From Eucommia ulmoides (lineage: Eukaryota; Streptophyta; Magnoliopsida; Garryales; Eucommiaceae): a DNA stretch of 64,000 bases. Location of the stretch: the NCBI GenBank assembly GCA_016647705.1, contig CM028327.1, positions 11,358,365-11,422,364 of the forward strand, given 5' to 3'. Made by a program: the position numbers and the translations under genes. Below are positions 1 through 10,431 of the stretch, one piece after another. The notes under the pieces were generated by a model. That model was not told the DNA's origin. It saw nothing but the letters and a program-made list of their open reading frames with translations, and ran no database searches. The first letter of the stretch is position 1; each line of letters starts with the position of its first letter.

Positions 1-901
1 AGAGATTTTTCCGGCAATGAAGGCCGATCTTGTCCATCGCAATTAAGGCCGAAAAAGAAAGAGAAAAATAGGGCAATTAAGGCCAGAAAAAACCAAGGAT
101 CGAGCCTTACAATTCTGGTACCATGTAGAAGAAAAGAGAATGTCGTTCTTTTTTCATTCAGAAGTATTGGTATACAGCAATATATAGACTATTCTAGGAA
201 GAAAAATAGGAAACTAAGGTGGCGTTTCGTTAGTGTTCCCACTTTTCTCAACCCAACTAGGATGGGTTGAGTTGGGTTGCGTTGAGAAATTTGTTTCCTT
301 TTGAGAACAGAATTGCGTTTGGTAACGACAATTTTTGTTTTGCGCTGAGAACAGAATCGTGTTTGGTAACGGTTTTATCCTAAAACTATTTTATTTTTTT
401 GAGATTTTTTTTTTTTGTTTTGGCGGCGGCGGCGTCGGAGGTGGCCGACGGCGACCGGTGGGCGGAGGTGGACACCGGCGGCGCGGACGGTCGGCGGAGG
501 TGGCCGGCGACGGTCGGCAGACGGTGGCCGGTGGCGGATGGTGGTGGTCGGCCGGCAGATGAAGACGAAAGTTGAGAACTTTAGGTTGAGTTTTTTGGGC
601 ATAAAAAAAAATAACTTTTTTTTGTTTTTGGTTTCTTTAGGATTTTAAGAATCAATTCTTATTTTTTGGGTTGGGTTGGATTAAGTTTTGTGTTTGCCGA
701 ACGCGTTTCCAAAAATCAAACCAAAAATTTTTGGGTTGGGTTGGGTTGGAATGGAATGGAAACACTAACCAAACGGGCCCTAATCTACCATAAATGGAAA
801 CTAAGCCTAACATTACAAATCCCTTGATTTAAGGGATTAGAATAATTTTCCTAACTAGATATATACAATGCTGATTTGTTTCCTAATAATTTGGCTATGA
901 C
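1..901 (-). mobile_element. Ty1-copia element, 5' LTR and leader (cut by window edge)
   Basis: Read on the minus strand, an LTR appears to begin near 901 (TGTCATAGCC) and to end near 124 (CTTCTACA). It is followed directly by TGGTACCAGA, a degenerate form of the TGGTATCAGAGC primer-binding site of plant copia elements. The leader then runs off the left edge and contains a short phrase (GGCCTTAATTGC) repeated with variation. The LTR is interrupted by the MITE at 218-780. No coding part is visible. The assignment rests on the primer site and the TG...CA ends. The element is a fossil lying in intron 2 of the GLX2 gene. Confidence 0.5.
218..780. mobile_element. PIF/Harbinger-type MITE (copy 1)
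   Basis: The ends are inverted repeats: GGTGGCGTTTCGTTAGTG at the left and, read inward from the right, GGGCCCGTTTGGTTAGTG. The element is flanked on both sides by TAA (215-217 and 781-783), the target duplication typical of PIF/Harbinger elements. Inside the left end the phrase GAACAGAAT...GTTTGGTAACG occurs twice. The core (about 420-560) is a very GC-rich GGC/GGTGG low-complexity stretch, in sharp contrast to its AT-rich surroundings. No transposase is present, so this is a non-autonomous copy. It sits inside the copia LTR 124-901. Confidence 0.8.
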
Positions 902-1656
902 AACTGTACAATTCAACAGATTTAGTTGTTGAGTGTGAGAAACAGGTTAAAATTGGAAGAGCCACAAGAAAGAAGATCAAGAAGCAAAACAAGCCAAAGG
1001 ATCAAATCAAGACTGTTCATGATGAAGGAATGAACCAAAGGAACAAAATGAAGAATGATCGTGATGAAGCAGCTAGAGAATCAAAGAACAAATTGTATAT
1101 CAAAACATAAGGTAAAATAATTCTCTATACTCCAATTACACCGTTGACTCAACTACGAAGCACACACATTGCATTATTAGGGCAATTGAAAATACTTGAA
1201 AAATTGAACACAAATAAGCTGCCATAAAAACTGGTTAAATCAGCATCATAATCAAGAGAGCGAGAGCGAGAGAGAGAGAGAGAGAGATTGGTGTGTTTGT
1301 CTTTCAGTATCCGTAAGACGCTGATGTCACGAGCATGACATCAGAATCATGTTAGCACGCTAAAAGGTCTGTCTTTTTTTTTTAAAAAGATTGAATAATT
1401 GAAGAAAGAATTTAAAGAAACAGAGTTTATGATAAAAGAAGAGAAATGGAAATAGAAGAATAGGAGAACACGAAGGAGACAGACATCTCCACTAATTCAT
1501 ATCACATCAAAGTGAGACAACCAAACACTAGAAAACCCCTGAATCACAAACAATAATGTAATGAGGAACACAAACTACCAAATTATGGACTAAGATGTAA
1601 AGAGCAACAAAATAAATAAACTCTCCACGAAAGACAAAATAAGTAGAACTGCTCAC
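902..1656. other. Intronic sequence of GLX2 (intron 2)
   Basis: This stretch lies between exon 2 of the minus-strand GLX2 gene and the copia LTR. It holds a (GA)n run at 1255-1287. It also holds a lysine-rich plus-strand open stretch at about 906-1110, which is not accepted as a gene. No further GLX2 exon was seen here: the expected next peptide (family sequence VPC..DNYAYLL) was not found on the minus strand, so exon 3 lies left of the window. Confidence 0.5.
1255..1287. repeat. (GA)n microsatellite
   Basis: An almost pure GA run with two GC interruptions near its start. It lies in the presumed intron 2 of GLX2. Confidence 0.9.
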
Positions 1657-1836
1657 CAATTCGATTTGCAAGGAAGAAGACATGTTCCTTGCGCTACATA
1701 AATTCGACACTCCAAGAGTTCGACTAATTCCCCAAGAAGTTTTAAAGGGCAATGTGTGAAGGCCCATAAATCTGCAGAATAGATCTTTTCTGAGGCAAAG
1801 TTGTAGTGTCCCTGGCCACATGCAAAGCTTCCCCGT
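1657..1836 (-). CDS. GLX2: Glyoxalase II (hydroxyacylglutathione hydrolase), exon 2
   Basis: This 180-base exon is open over 60 codons. It is bounded by an acceptor (TTTCCAG, 1837-1843) and a donor (GTGAGC, 1651-1656). The peptide starts TGKLCMWPG, continues QLCLRKDLF and ends [10 protein letters not shown]. From memory this matches the N-terminal region of mitochondrial-type plant glyoxalase II, which has GQLCVWPG, QLCLRKSL and NMPSSLKIEL at the same spacing in Arabidopsis. It covers the end of the targeting presequence and the first residues of the mature enzyme. The family hydrolyses S-lactoylglutathione to lactate and glutathione using a binuclear metal site (THxHxDH), which would be encoded in exons left of the window. 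The splice phase joins exon 1 in frame. Nothing in the exon looks damaged. Confidence 0.85.
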
Positions 1837-1976
1837 CTGGAAATATAAAAATGAGAGAATGACTAACGATTTCATTTGTATGAAAAGAACAAGTATCACC
1901 CGCAAGTTTCAACAAAGAACAAAACAACTATTTTCTAATTAATTGTGTATTCCTATAGAAAAAAACTGACATTTTA

Positions 1977-2249
1977 TGTTGAATCCCGCATCAACTTTGT
2001 GAGCCTTCTCAAACTAATCTATAAATGAAAAGAGTTACTCCGCCTATTGCCATATGATTTTAGATTGGAACCTTTAAGTTTGGGAAGCCTCGTTGGTTTG
2101 TCACCGAGTCGTTTGGCTTCTCTCTTCTGCCTTCTGATGTTTGTTAATCACATCATGTGCAAGTCGAGGTTGCATGTGAGAATGGGTGCTGAATCCCACA
2201 TCAGCTTTGTGAGACTTCTCAAACTAGTTTATATATAAAATGAGTTACT
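1977..2249 (+). repeat. Two copies of a TRIM/LTR-like repeat, the second interrupted
   Basis: The phrase (T)GAATCCCRCATCARCTTTG followed by TGTGAG.CTTCTCAAACTA and a short AT-rich tail occurs at 1977-2048 and again at 2186-2249. Copy 1 continues as TACTCCGCCTATTGCC. Copy 2 stops at the TRIM, and its continuation (TACTCCACCTATTGCC) resumes at 8963, beyond the chromovirus. This shows where the composite TRIM/chromovirus insertion went in. The repeat resembles ends of small plant LTR elements (CCCACATC-type), but no paired LTR structure or primer site could be seen. Confidence 0.55.
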
Positions 2250-2611
2250 TGTCACGGACCGTTGTTTGTCAAGACAGTTAGGAGGAACAAGCATGTTGGC
2301 TGGAGGGTTATAGCACTAATATGCGACTCCCAATCAGGCGGGCGTCAACACAACAAATCGTCCCTTCAGAGTTAAGGCATACCGACCCGATTAAGTTCGA
2401 AGATTATGTCGCTAGTCAAGAACCTGACAAAAAAAGAGGGGCTTGACCTCCCCCGCACAAACTGATCGGGAGTTGAAGTCGTTCTTCTGATGAGCCCAAG
2501 GCAGCGCGAAAACAGTTAGTATCGTACAAGAAGACAGACTTTCCTCGCGCAAGCGAACACGTTAGGGCGCCACACAGGCGAATGCCACTGCAAAAATGTG
2601 AGCTCGTGACA
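2250..2611 (+). repeat. TRIM 5' LTR
   Basis: The first of two diverged direct repeats. It starts TGTCACGGACC and ends CTCGTGACA, and is directly followed by the primer-binding site at 2614-2625. Confidence 0.85.
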
Positions 2612-2904
2612 AATGATATCAGAGCCGGACACGATCAGCTCTATCATGGGGACTTGCTCAAGCTGTGGGGACAGCACTCCAAACGGTAAGAAGTTGAGCT
2701 ATAGTGATATTGCACCTAGAACCCATCAACGGATGGGCATGCAGGGGGTCAAAGAGCGTCACGTTGATCATTCGCGTGGATCGTGTGATCTTGGAGCACC
2801 TCACCTTTCTTTCTGTCGCGCAAAGTGTGGAGGAACGACAAAGGGAGCGGCATCGAGAGCTGTTCGCATTGCAACGAGGACATTTGCGATATTGGGTGGG
2901 GGAG

Positions 2905-3264
2905 TGTCACGAACCGTTGTTTGTCAAGACGGTCAGAAGGAATAAGTATACTGGCTGAAGGGTTGTAGCGCTAATATGCGGCTCCCAACCAGGCAGGTGT
3001 CAACACAACAAGGCGTCTTTTCAGAGTCAAGATACTGACCCGGTTAAGTTCAGAAATTATGTCGCTGGTCAAGGACCTGACAAAAGAATAGGGGTTCGGC
3101 CTCCCCTGCACAAACTGGTAGAGAGTTGGAGTCGCTCTCCTGATGAGCCCAAGGCAGGGCGAAACTAGTTAGCATCGTACAAGAAAGGAGGCTTGCCCCG
3201 CACAAGTGAATGCGTTGGGGCGCCGCACAGGCGAATGCCACTGCGATAATGTGAGCCCGTGACA
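2905..3264 (+). repeat. TRIM 3' LTR
   Basis: The second direct repeat, starting TGTCACGAACC and ending CCCGTGACA, preceded by a purine-rich tract at 2894-2903. Most differences from the 5' copy look like C/T and G/A transitions, as expected of methylated plant repeats. Confidence 0.85.
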
Positions 3265-3277
3265 ATAGCCTATATAT

Positions 3278-3743
3278 AAGTGTAGAGGCCAAATCTTGTA
3301 TATACAACGGTGGGGAAGAGAGTCATCAAGGATGCTCCATAGTTTCTAGAATATTCTAGGATATTGTAAAGAATTCTGGAGTACCCTAGATAACTCCATG
3401 GTCTTCCCCAACCTTTTAGGCATTTTCATTCTAGAATTTTCTTTTGTAAATATCTAGTAGGAATAATCTAGATACTTGATTGTAGCCGTTAAATCAAATC
3501 GATCTCGATCGTCCATTGCATGGCCTTGGGCTATATAAAGAAGAGGAAGCTCATTTGTTCATCACTAAGTTGAGAATAGCAATAAAAGCTTCTCAATCTC
3601 CCAAACTCTCTCTTTCTAATTTCTAGCTTCTTTACTTCCTTTGTTTGGTTGATTGTCTTGGCAAGTCTTACTTAGCAATTCCAAGGAGTTGGAATCGAGG
3701 CTAAGTGTCGCACGGTTACTTTGGGGAAAGTAAGTCCGTGGCA
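3278..3743 (+). repeat. Chromovirus 5' LTR
   Basis: Aligns over most of its length with 8505-8962. Contains GGGCTATATAAAGAAG (a TATA element) and ends GTCCGTGGCA just before the primer site. Confidence 0.8.
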
Positions 3744-3829
3744 GCTGGTATCAAAGCTTGAGGCATCAAGCTTAGACTGTGGCGGTGGCATCAACTGGAA
3801 CATCGGTTATGGAGGAGCCTGTGATGGAA

Positions 3830-6800
3830 AGCGGTCGAGATGAGAGTTGTCCCCCAACCGTCAAGGTAAGAGGACCAAGTCTAAGAACACTGTCTCAAGC
3901 CTTGAAGGGAGTGTGACCTATCTTAAGGAGACAATGGCAAATGTGAAGTCCGATTTCGAGAATGTGGGACAACAGCTTCAAGGCTTAGAGTCGGAGGACC
4001 AAGCAATCAACGAAGCAATGCAGGTGTCCTTTCACGAACTTGGCGGTTCGTTACGAGGAGAGGTACGTGCCCTTTGAGACCAAATCTTCTCAGAGCTGAA
4101 TAGCCTATGAAAGCACTTCGAAGGCGAACTCTCCAACATTTGGGTTGAGTTGGAAGAAAACCTAAGAAGTTACTACGAATGTGAGCTCTCCAACATTCAG
4201 GTTGAATTGGAGGACGTCCGATCGGATTGGACTCCGTGCAAGTGGGCGGTATTGTCAAGGATTATTACCACTCGCGAGGTATTGGATATCCAAACACTTT
4301 CTCAGGTAGGCGGAATGCTCGGGAACTAGACAACTTCCTTTGGGGGTTAGAGCGATATTTTGCCGCAAAGGGGTCGGTGCGTGAGGCCTCCATGATCAAA
4401 AATGCGGTGACGTACTTCACGGATACGGCATTACTATGGTGGTGCCGAAAATACGATGAAATCTCTAAAGGTACGTGTATAATTGATATGTTTGATGATT
4501 TCAAAAGAGAAATCAAGAAAGAATTTTAACCTGAAAATGTCGAAGCGGAAGCAAGGGGTAAGCTTCGTCAGCTTAAGCAAACTGGGTCTATCTCAGATTA
4601 CAGGAAAGAGTTACACTTGAAATCCCTGACATGGCCAGCAAGGATAAATTGTTCTACTTTCTTGATGGGTTGCAAAATTGAGCCAAGATGAAACTAAGAC
4701 ATCGAGGAGTGCAAGACCTCTCCGACGCTATAGCCGAAGCGAAATCGCTCATCGACTATAGTTCAAGGAATGAAGCACCCAAGATGAAAGACAAGCCCAA
4801 GAAGTTTAATCCGGTAAAAGGTGGGGGAGACAAAGGATCCTCCTAGATTCAAGACGTTAGGGGTCACAAACCCTCGTCCGGGAAAGAAAAGTAATGGAAC
4901 GCCAAAGATAAGGACCGCCCTCAACCCAAAAGCAATAATTTCCTTTGCGATGAACCACATTGAGTCCGAGAGTGTCCTAAATGGAAAGCCCTCAACACCA
5001 TGACAACCGAGTACGAGGAACAACAAAAGCAACAAGAAGACGAGGTACACACGGGCTCCCTTCGTCTACTAAATGCTATTCAAGCCAAATGTTCCGTGCC
5101 GGAAGCTTCTCCAAAGGGTCTAATGTTCGTTGAAGCGAAGATAAACGGGCTACTTACAAAGGCCCTAATTGACATCGGAGCAAGCCATAATAACTGTCTC
5201 GGTGGGTGAGGCAAAGAGACTGAAACTCAATTTCATCAAGAAAGGAAGGACAATGAAGGCCGTAAACTTGGCTGCCCAACTGATACAAGGTGTGGCATGA
5301 GGTGTGCGTGCCAACATTGGATAATGGGAAGGAACGATACATATGTCGGTCGTACCAATAGATGACTTCAAGATCGTGATCGGGATAGAGTTCCTTGACA
5401 AAGTAAAAGTTTTTCCTATACCTTTTGCTAATTCAGTATGTACTATGGATAGCGGTAAGGCTTGCATAGTCCCTACGGAACGTGCTGCTAAGATCCAAAA
5501 GCAATCCGTATCCACTATGCAATTCAAAAAGGCGTTTAAGAAAGGGAAAGTCAGTTACCTTGCGGTGATGAAGGAAACGTCAGAAGACCCATTAGTTCCC
5601 AACTTGCCAAGATGTCGAGAGAAATCAAAGGTGTCCTTGAGGAGTACAATGATGTTATGCCAAAGGAGTTACCAAAAACACTACACCCCGGAGGCAGGTG
5701 GACCACAAGATCGAGTTGGAGTCGGGTGCAAAACCTCCGGCCATAGCGCCCTATCGGATGTCGCATCCCGAACTCGAGGAGCTAAGGAGGCAACTCGAGG
5801 AATAATTGGATGTCGGACACTTACGAGTGTCCAAAGCACCGTACGGGGCAACAGTGCAATTTCAGAAGAAGAAGGAAGACTCATTGCGGATGTACATTAA
5901 CTATCTGGCACTCAACAAGGTCACGATCAAGAACAAGTACCCGATTCCTTTAATCGTGGACCTCTTCGATCGACTCCCTATAGCAAGGTACTTCACAAAG
6001 CTGGACTTGCGTTCGAGGTACTATCAAGTCCGGATTACCAAAGGAGACGAGTCCAAAACGACGTGTGTCACAAGGTATAGTTCTTTTGAATTTCTTGTTA
6101 TGCCTTTCGGTCTCACCAACGCACCAGCTACTTTTTGCACTTTAATGAACAAGATTTTCCACCCCGTTCCTTGATCGTTTTGTCTTAATCTACTTGGATG
6201 ATATACTCATATATATATAGCAAGATCTTGGACAAACATGCCCAACATCTCGAACAAGTCTTCCAAATACTACGGGAAAATGAACTTTATGTCAAGTTGG
6301 AAAAATGTTCATTTGTCCAAGAAGAAATATCCTTCCTTGGCCACAAGGAGCGGCAAGGAATGATAATAATGGAAACGTGCAAGGTGAGGGTAATTTAAGA
6401 ATGGGAACCGCCCACGAAGGTAACGGGGTTACGTTCTTTCTTGGGACGTCAACTATTACCGGCGCTTTATAAAGAGTTATTTGGCCCGAGTAGCCCCTCT
6501 CACCGATCTATTAAAGAAAGGCAAGGCATGGGAATGGTCCGAGAAATGCCAATGTGCCTTTACCGACTTAAAGAATGCCATCTCGGAGTAGCCAGTCTTA
6601 TGCTTGCTCGATTACTCCAAGCCCTATGAGGTTCACACGGATGCCTCCGACTTTGCTATTGGAGGAGTTCTTATATAAGAAGGACATCCTGTGGCATACG
6701 AAAGCCGAAAGCTGAATGACATTGAGAGACGTTATATTGTCCAAGAGAGGGAAATGACCGTCGTTCACTGCCTACGAACTTGGAGACACTATCTCTTGGG

Positions 6801-8441
6801 GTCTCGGTTTGTCATCATGGCCGACAATGTTGCCACAACCTACTTTCAAACGCATAAAAAGCTAAGCCCAACGCGAGCACGGTGGCAGGATTTTCTTATT
6901 GAGTTTGACTATCGGCTGGAGTACAAGCCCAACCTTAAGCCGTAAGGCCGAGTTAGCATCTATCAGTAGTCCGAAATGTCCTTTGGTGGATCGCGTAAAA
7001 GAGGGACTACAACATGACCCACTAGTTAAGAGCCTCATTAACATGGCCAACGAGGGAAAGACGAAGCGCTTTTGGCTAAGGGATGACTTTCTGTATACGA
7101 AAGGGGACAGGCTCTACATCTCCAAGTGGCACAACCTGCAGAAGAATTTGATGAAGGAAAACCAAGATTCAAAGTGGGTTGGACATCCTATCATACGGTG
7201 TACCATGGTGCTGATAGAAGATGCTTACTACTGGCCTCGGATGCGAGATGACATAGAGGCCTACATCAGAATTTGTCTTATATGTCAAAAAGACAAGGTG
7301 GAGCAACAACATTCAGCAGGATTACTAGAATCGTTGCCCATACCGAAGGGTCCATGGGAAACTGCCTCCATGGATTTTATATCGGCTCTACCGAAGTCGG
7401 AAGGTTGTGGGAGTATTATTGTGGTAGTTGATCGGTTTAGCAAGTATGCCACATTCATTCCCGCACCAACCGATTGTATGGCAAAAGAGATAGGCCGACT
7501 ATTCTTGAAGCATGTAGTGAAAATCTGAGGAGTTCCACTACATATCGTTAGTGATCGAGATCCTCGATTCACCTGGCGATTCTAGACAGAGTTATTCAAG
7601 CCATTGGGGACGGACTTGGACTTCTCAACAAGTTTCCATCCATAAACCGATGGGCAGATGGAGTGGATTAATTCCTTGTTGGAGTTATATCTGCGACACC
7701 ACTTTAGTACCAACTAAATTGATTGGACCAAACTATTCGACGTGGCACAATTCTCGTACAATTTGCAAAAGAGTGAGGCGACCAACTAAAACCCTTTTGA
7801 AATTGTTACAGGAAGGCAGCCTTTGACGCCCAACGCCTTAACTGCAAGCTACGATGGGAAAAGTCCTGCAGCGTATAAGTTTGCGAAGGCGTGGAACGAA
7901 CAGACCGACATGGCTAGGGCATACCTATACAAAGCAACCAAGAAGATGAAGAAATGGGCGGACAAGACTAGACGATCGCTAGAGTTTAACGAGGGTGATT
8001 TGGTTCTCGTGAAACTTTAGCCGCAATAGTTCAAAATTCTAAGGAAAGTTCACAAGGGCCTTGTTCGACGCTATGAGGGTCTTTTCCGGTAATAAAACGT
8101 GTGGGGAACTCATTCTCCCACCACCAAAGTTGAAGATACATCCTATCTTTCATGTTAGCTTCTTGAAACCATATCACGAGGACATGGAAGAACCAAGACG
8201 TGGGGCATCAAAACGGACACCAACCACCATAATAACCTCTTTTGACAGAGAGGTTGATTGCATACTAGCCAATCGGGTCATACGGAGGAGAGGCGTGCCA
8301 AACTACCATGAGAACTTGGTCAAGTGGAAGAACCTTCCGGATAGCAAAGCGAACTGGGAGCACGAAGACTTATTGTGGCAATTCGAGGAGCACATTCAAA
8401 GGTTTGAGGACAAAGGTGCAACGAGGGCGTCACGAGAATAG
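3830..8441 (+). pseudogene. Fossil gag-pol region of the chromovirus
   Basis: Recognisable pieces in order. Gag at about 3.85-4.95 kb has a coiled stretch and then LWWCRKYDEISKGT, a typical retrotransposon capsid phrase. Aspartic protease at about 5.1-5.4 kb has ALIDIGASHN. Reverse transcriptase at about 5.8-6.4 kb has [14 protein letters not shown] and [11 protein letters not shown]. RNase H lies at about 6.6-6.95 kb. Integrase at about 6.95-7.85 kb has a CLICQ zinc-site remnant, and DFISALPK and VVVDRFSKY in its core. A chromodomain at about 8.23-8.42 kb has VKWKNLPDSKANWE. The order is the canonical Ty3-gypsy order. The region has many breaks and cannot be functional. Confidence 0.85.
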
Positions 8442-8452
8442 GTGGGGGAGAA

Positions 8453-8962
8453 TGTGACGTCCCTTAGACTTTGACACCCTTACTTGGGGCATTCTCTAAG
8501 TGTGGAGGCCAAGTCTTGTATATATAGGGGTGGGGAAGAGGGTCATCAAGGAGGCTCCATAGTTTCTAGAATATTTTAGGATATTGTAGAGAATTCTGGA
8601 GCACCTTAGAGAACTCCATGGTCTTCCCCAACCTTCCAGGCAATTCCATTCTAGAATCTTCCTTTGTAAATATGTAATAGGAATAATCTAGATACTTGAT
8701 TGTAATCATTAGATCATATCGATCTCGGCCGTCCGTTGTAAGGCCTTAACCAATATAAAGGGGAGGGAGCTCATTTGCTCCTCACCAAATTGAGAATAGC
8801 AATACAAGCTTCTCATTCTCCCAAACTCTCTCTCTCTCTAAAAGCTTTCTAGCTTCCTTTGTTTGGTCGATTGTCTTGACAAGACTTACTTAGCAATTGC
8901 AAGGGGTAGGAATCGAGGCCAAATGCCACACGGTTACTTTGGGGAAAAGTAAGTCCGTGACA
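8453..8962 (+). repeat. Chromovirus 3' LTR
   Basis: Starts TGTGACGTCCC after the purine tract and ends GTCCGTGACA. The following TACTCCACCTATTGCC continues the host repeat that was interrupted at 2249. Confidence 0.85.
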
Positions 8963-9298
8963 TACTCCACCTATTGCCAAATGGTTTTAGATTGAAACCT
9001 CCTTACATTTTCATTCAAGATTAGCCTTTACTAGAGGAAATATGTGGTAAAATATGCCATGAAATATACCTTGGAAAGCAAAAAAAAATATTTATGAGTA
9101 TAGGTTATCCACAGTTCATGAGCAAATGATTCAGAAAAATCTACAAATCTACCACTCCGCCACAAAAGTTCAAGCGGGATAAATCTCATGCTCTTCTAAC
9201 GTCAATTTTCTCATTGAAAAATATAGGTGAGAACCTTCAATGTTTGAACTACCAGTTTCAGATTTGCAGCAGCTCCAAGTCAGTTAAAAGTAGATAGA

Positions 9299-9482
9299 TG
9301 TTAGTTAATGTCAGATAGAATTAAGAAACTACGTAAAGCCTTCAGTAGAGGTGAGTGCAGGGTAATTATAATTCCATGTTTATAGACGCTATGCAATTCC
9401 CATGTTTGTATCCGATCAATCCATTCTTAGTTAAATAAGAAAATCTTCTTCAAGATTCATTGTCTCAATGTGGTATTAGAGC
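9299..9482 (+). mobile_element. Small Ty1-copia LTR remnant with primer site
   Basis: The stretch ends AAGATTCATTGTCTCA and is followed by TGGTATTAGAGC (9471-9482), close to the primer-binding site TGGTATCAGAGC. The tail with repeated AATCTTCTTCAAGA is typical of copia LTR ends. The start is uncertain: a TGTTAGTTAATG is placed at 9299. A leader-like stretch follows, but no capsid coding was recognised. It lies in GLX2 intron 1. Confidence 0.45.
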
Positions 9483-9771
9483 TTTGCAGAAAATGCCTTG
9501 GCGATTCATTATTCTTAATTAGTTGTCCATTTCATTTTCTAATCGTTCTCTTAGTTTCCTCTAAGTTCTAATCATGGCTTTGGTTACGTTGCCACACGTG
9601 CTCGCCTTTCTACTCTCAATACTCTAGTTATAATCAACCAGATCTGTGTCTACTCTCCTTATAACAGTAATTAAAAGAAATCTAACCGCAGAAGCAACAC
9701 ATCTTACCTAGTGATATCAAAAGACCACCAATTTTCCCTCCGGAAAAAACCAAATATTGTACTTGAGCTTG

Positions 9772-9907
9772 GGTCAGTCTGGTTTGCAAATGTAAAACAA
9801 TTTTCTGTTTTTTACCAACCTTTCAAAATCAAACCAAAGAGATTTCCTCTAACAAATACTGACTTCAGAAAATAGAAAATTGTAGTCAAATTGCGAACCA
9901 AACGACC
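9772..9907. mobile_element. 136-base MITE
   Basis: The ends form an imperfect inverted repeat. The left end is GGTCAGTCTGGTTTGCAAAT. The right end read inward is GGTCGTTTGGTTCGCAAAT with a small indel, and both continue with ACAATTTTCT. A TTG flanks each side (9769-9771 and 9908-9910), giving a 3-base target duplication. The terminal GTTTGG is shared with the larger Harbinger-type MITEs of this window. No coding is present. Confidence 0.55.
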
Positions 9908-9910
9908 TTG

Positions 9911-10356
9911 GTGTCTTAACATGCATATAGAAAAGAGGACCAATAACCACAATCAACACGTCTACACCAACTTAAAAGCTACTATAACTATTCACACTCG
10001 ATAGTGTAAATATACACAAAAGTACCAACCACTGCAACATTTCTAAAGAACGAGACACGATCCACACACTCCGAAGTTAAAGAACAAAGATTTTGAGTAT
10101 AGCTGAATAGGTACTTAACATTGTATTAAAAATTTAAAAGAAAAAAACACTAATTCGAAGACTGACCAAAGCACTTAAGCTAAAAATTCTACATCACATG
10201 TTAATATATTATCAGATCACCATTCAAAGTTTCAATCTCTCAAACAAGTACAATTTCTCCAACTCAATTTTTTTCCGAAAAACATAATAGGGAGCGCAAA
10301 TATTTTCATACAGATAGAACAAGAAAGAGGGCGTAATTGGGAAACACAATACAAAC
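9911..10356. other. GLX2 intron 1, promoter-proximal part
   Basis: AT-rich sequence without any recognisable open frame or repeat boundary. By position it is the 5' part of GLX2 intron 1, directly downstream (minus strand) of exon 1. Confidence 0.5.
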
Positions 10357-10431
10357 CCTAGAACGAGTGAAGGATGCCATGGCAGAGGGTGCTGCTCTAC
10401 ATGTCGTGCGGATCATTACGTTTAATTGCAT
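10357..10431 (-). CDS. GLX2: Glyoxalase II, exon 1 (start and targeting peptide)
   Basis: Read on the minus strand, an open frame starts at ATG 10431 and runs to a donor AGG|GTTTGT at 10357/10356. The peptide begins MQLNVMIRTTCRA and ends SAMASFTRSR. Spliced to exon 2 it reads ...[14 protein letters not shown], the same arrangement as the N-terminus of plant mitochondrial glyoxalase II (...SR-GG-LCVWPG). The segment is rich in R, S, T and A and poor in acidic residues, as expected of a mitochondrial presequence. In-frame ATGs at 10416 and 10380 are alternative starts; the last has the best plant context (GCCATGGC). The intron that follows is about 8.5 kb, much longer than usual for this gene, because of inserted elements. 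Confidence 0.7.

Larger units (their letters stand above)
2250..3264 (+). mobile_element. TRIM (terminal-repeat retrotransposon in miniature)
   Basis: Two direct terminal repeats of about 360 bases (2250-2611 and 2905-3264), both beginning TGTCACG and ending GTGACA, enclose only about 290 bases. A primer-binding site TGATATCAGAGC (2614-2625) follows the first repeat, and a purine tract (GGGTGGGGGA) precedes the second. By eye the two repeats differ at roughly one position in seven, so the copy is old. No capsid or polymerase coding is present; the element would have depended on other elements. Its right end abuts a chromovirus LTR (see findings). Confidence 0.85.
3265..8962 (+). mobile_element. 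Ty3-gypsy chromovirus, probably Galadriel-like, broken
   Basis: The parts are in order: a 5' LTR recognisable from about 3278 to 3743; a primer site TGGTATCAAAGC (3746-3757, initiator tRNA-Met type); gag; protease; reverse transcriptase; RNase H; integrase; a C-terminal chromodomain; a purine tract (AGGTGGGGGAGAA, 8440-8452); and a 3' LTR 8453-8962. Both LTRs have a TATA box (about 3528 and 8752). By eye the LTRs differ at about 10 percent of positions, so the insertion is several million years old under usual plant rates. The coding region is broken many times. The lineage call rests on domain phrases such as CLRTWRHYLLGS and on the chromodomain. Confidence 0.85.

Noticed and set aside
335-648. 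Several overlapping open frames, glycine/arginine-rich
   Set aside because: They lie in the GC-rich low-complexity core of MITE copy 1. The same stretch is open in opposite strands, as expected of GGC/GGT repeats, with no domain.
904-1110. Lysine-rich plus-strand open stretch (RKKIKKQNKPKDQ...) ending before an AG|GTAAAA site
   Set aside because: About 70 codons without start, domain or a clear upstream exon, on the strand opposite to GLX2 and inside its intron. It could be an exon of an antisense gene, but support is too weak.
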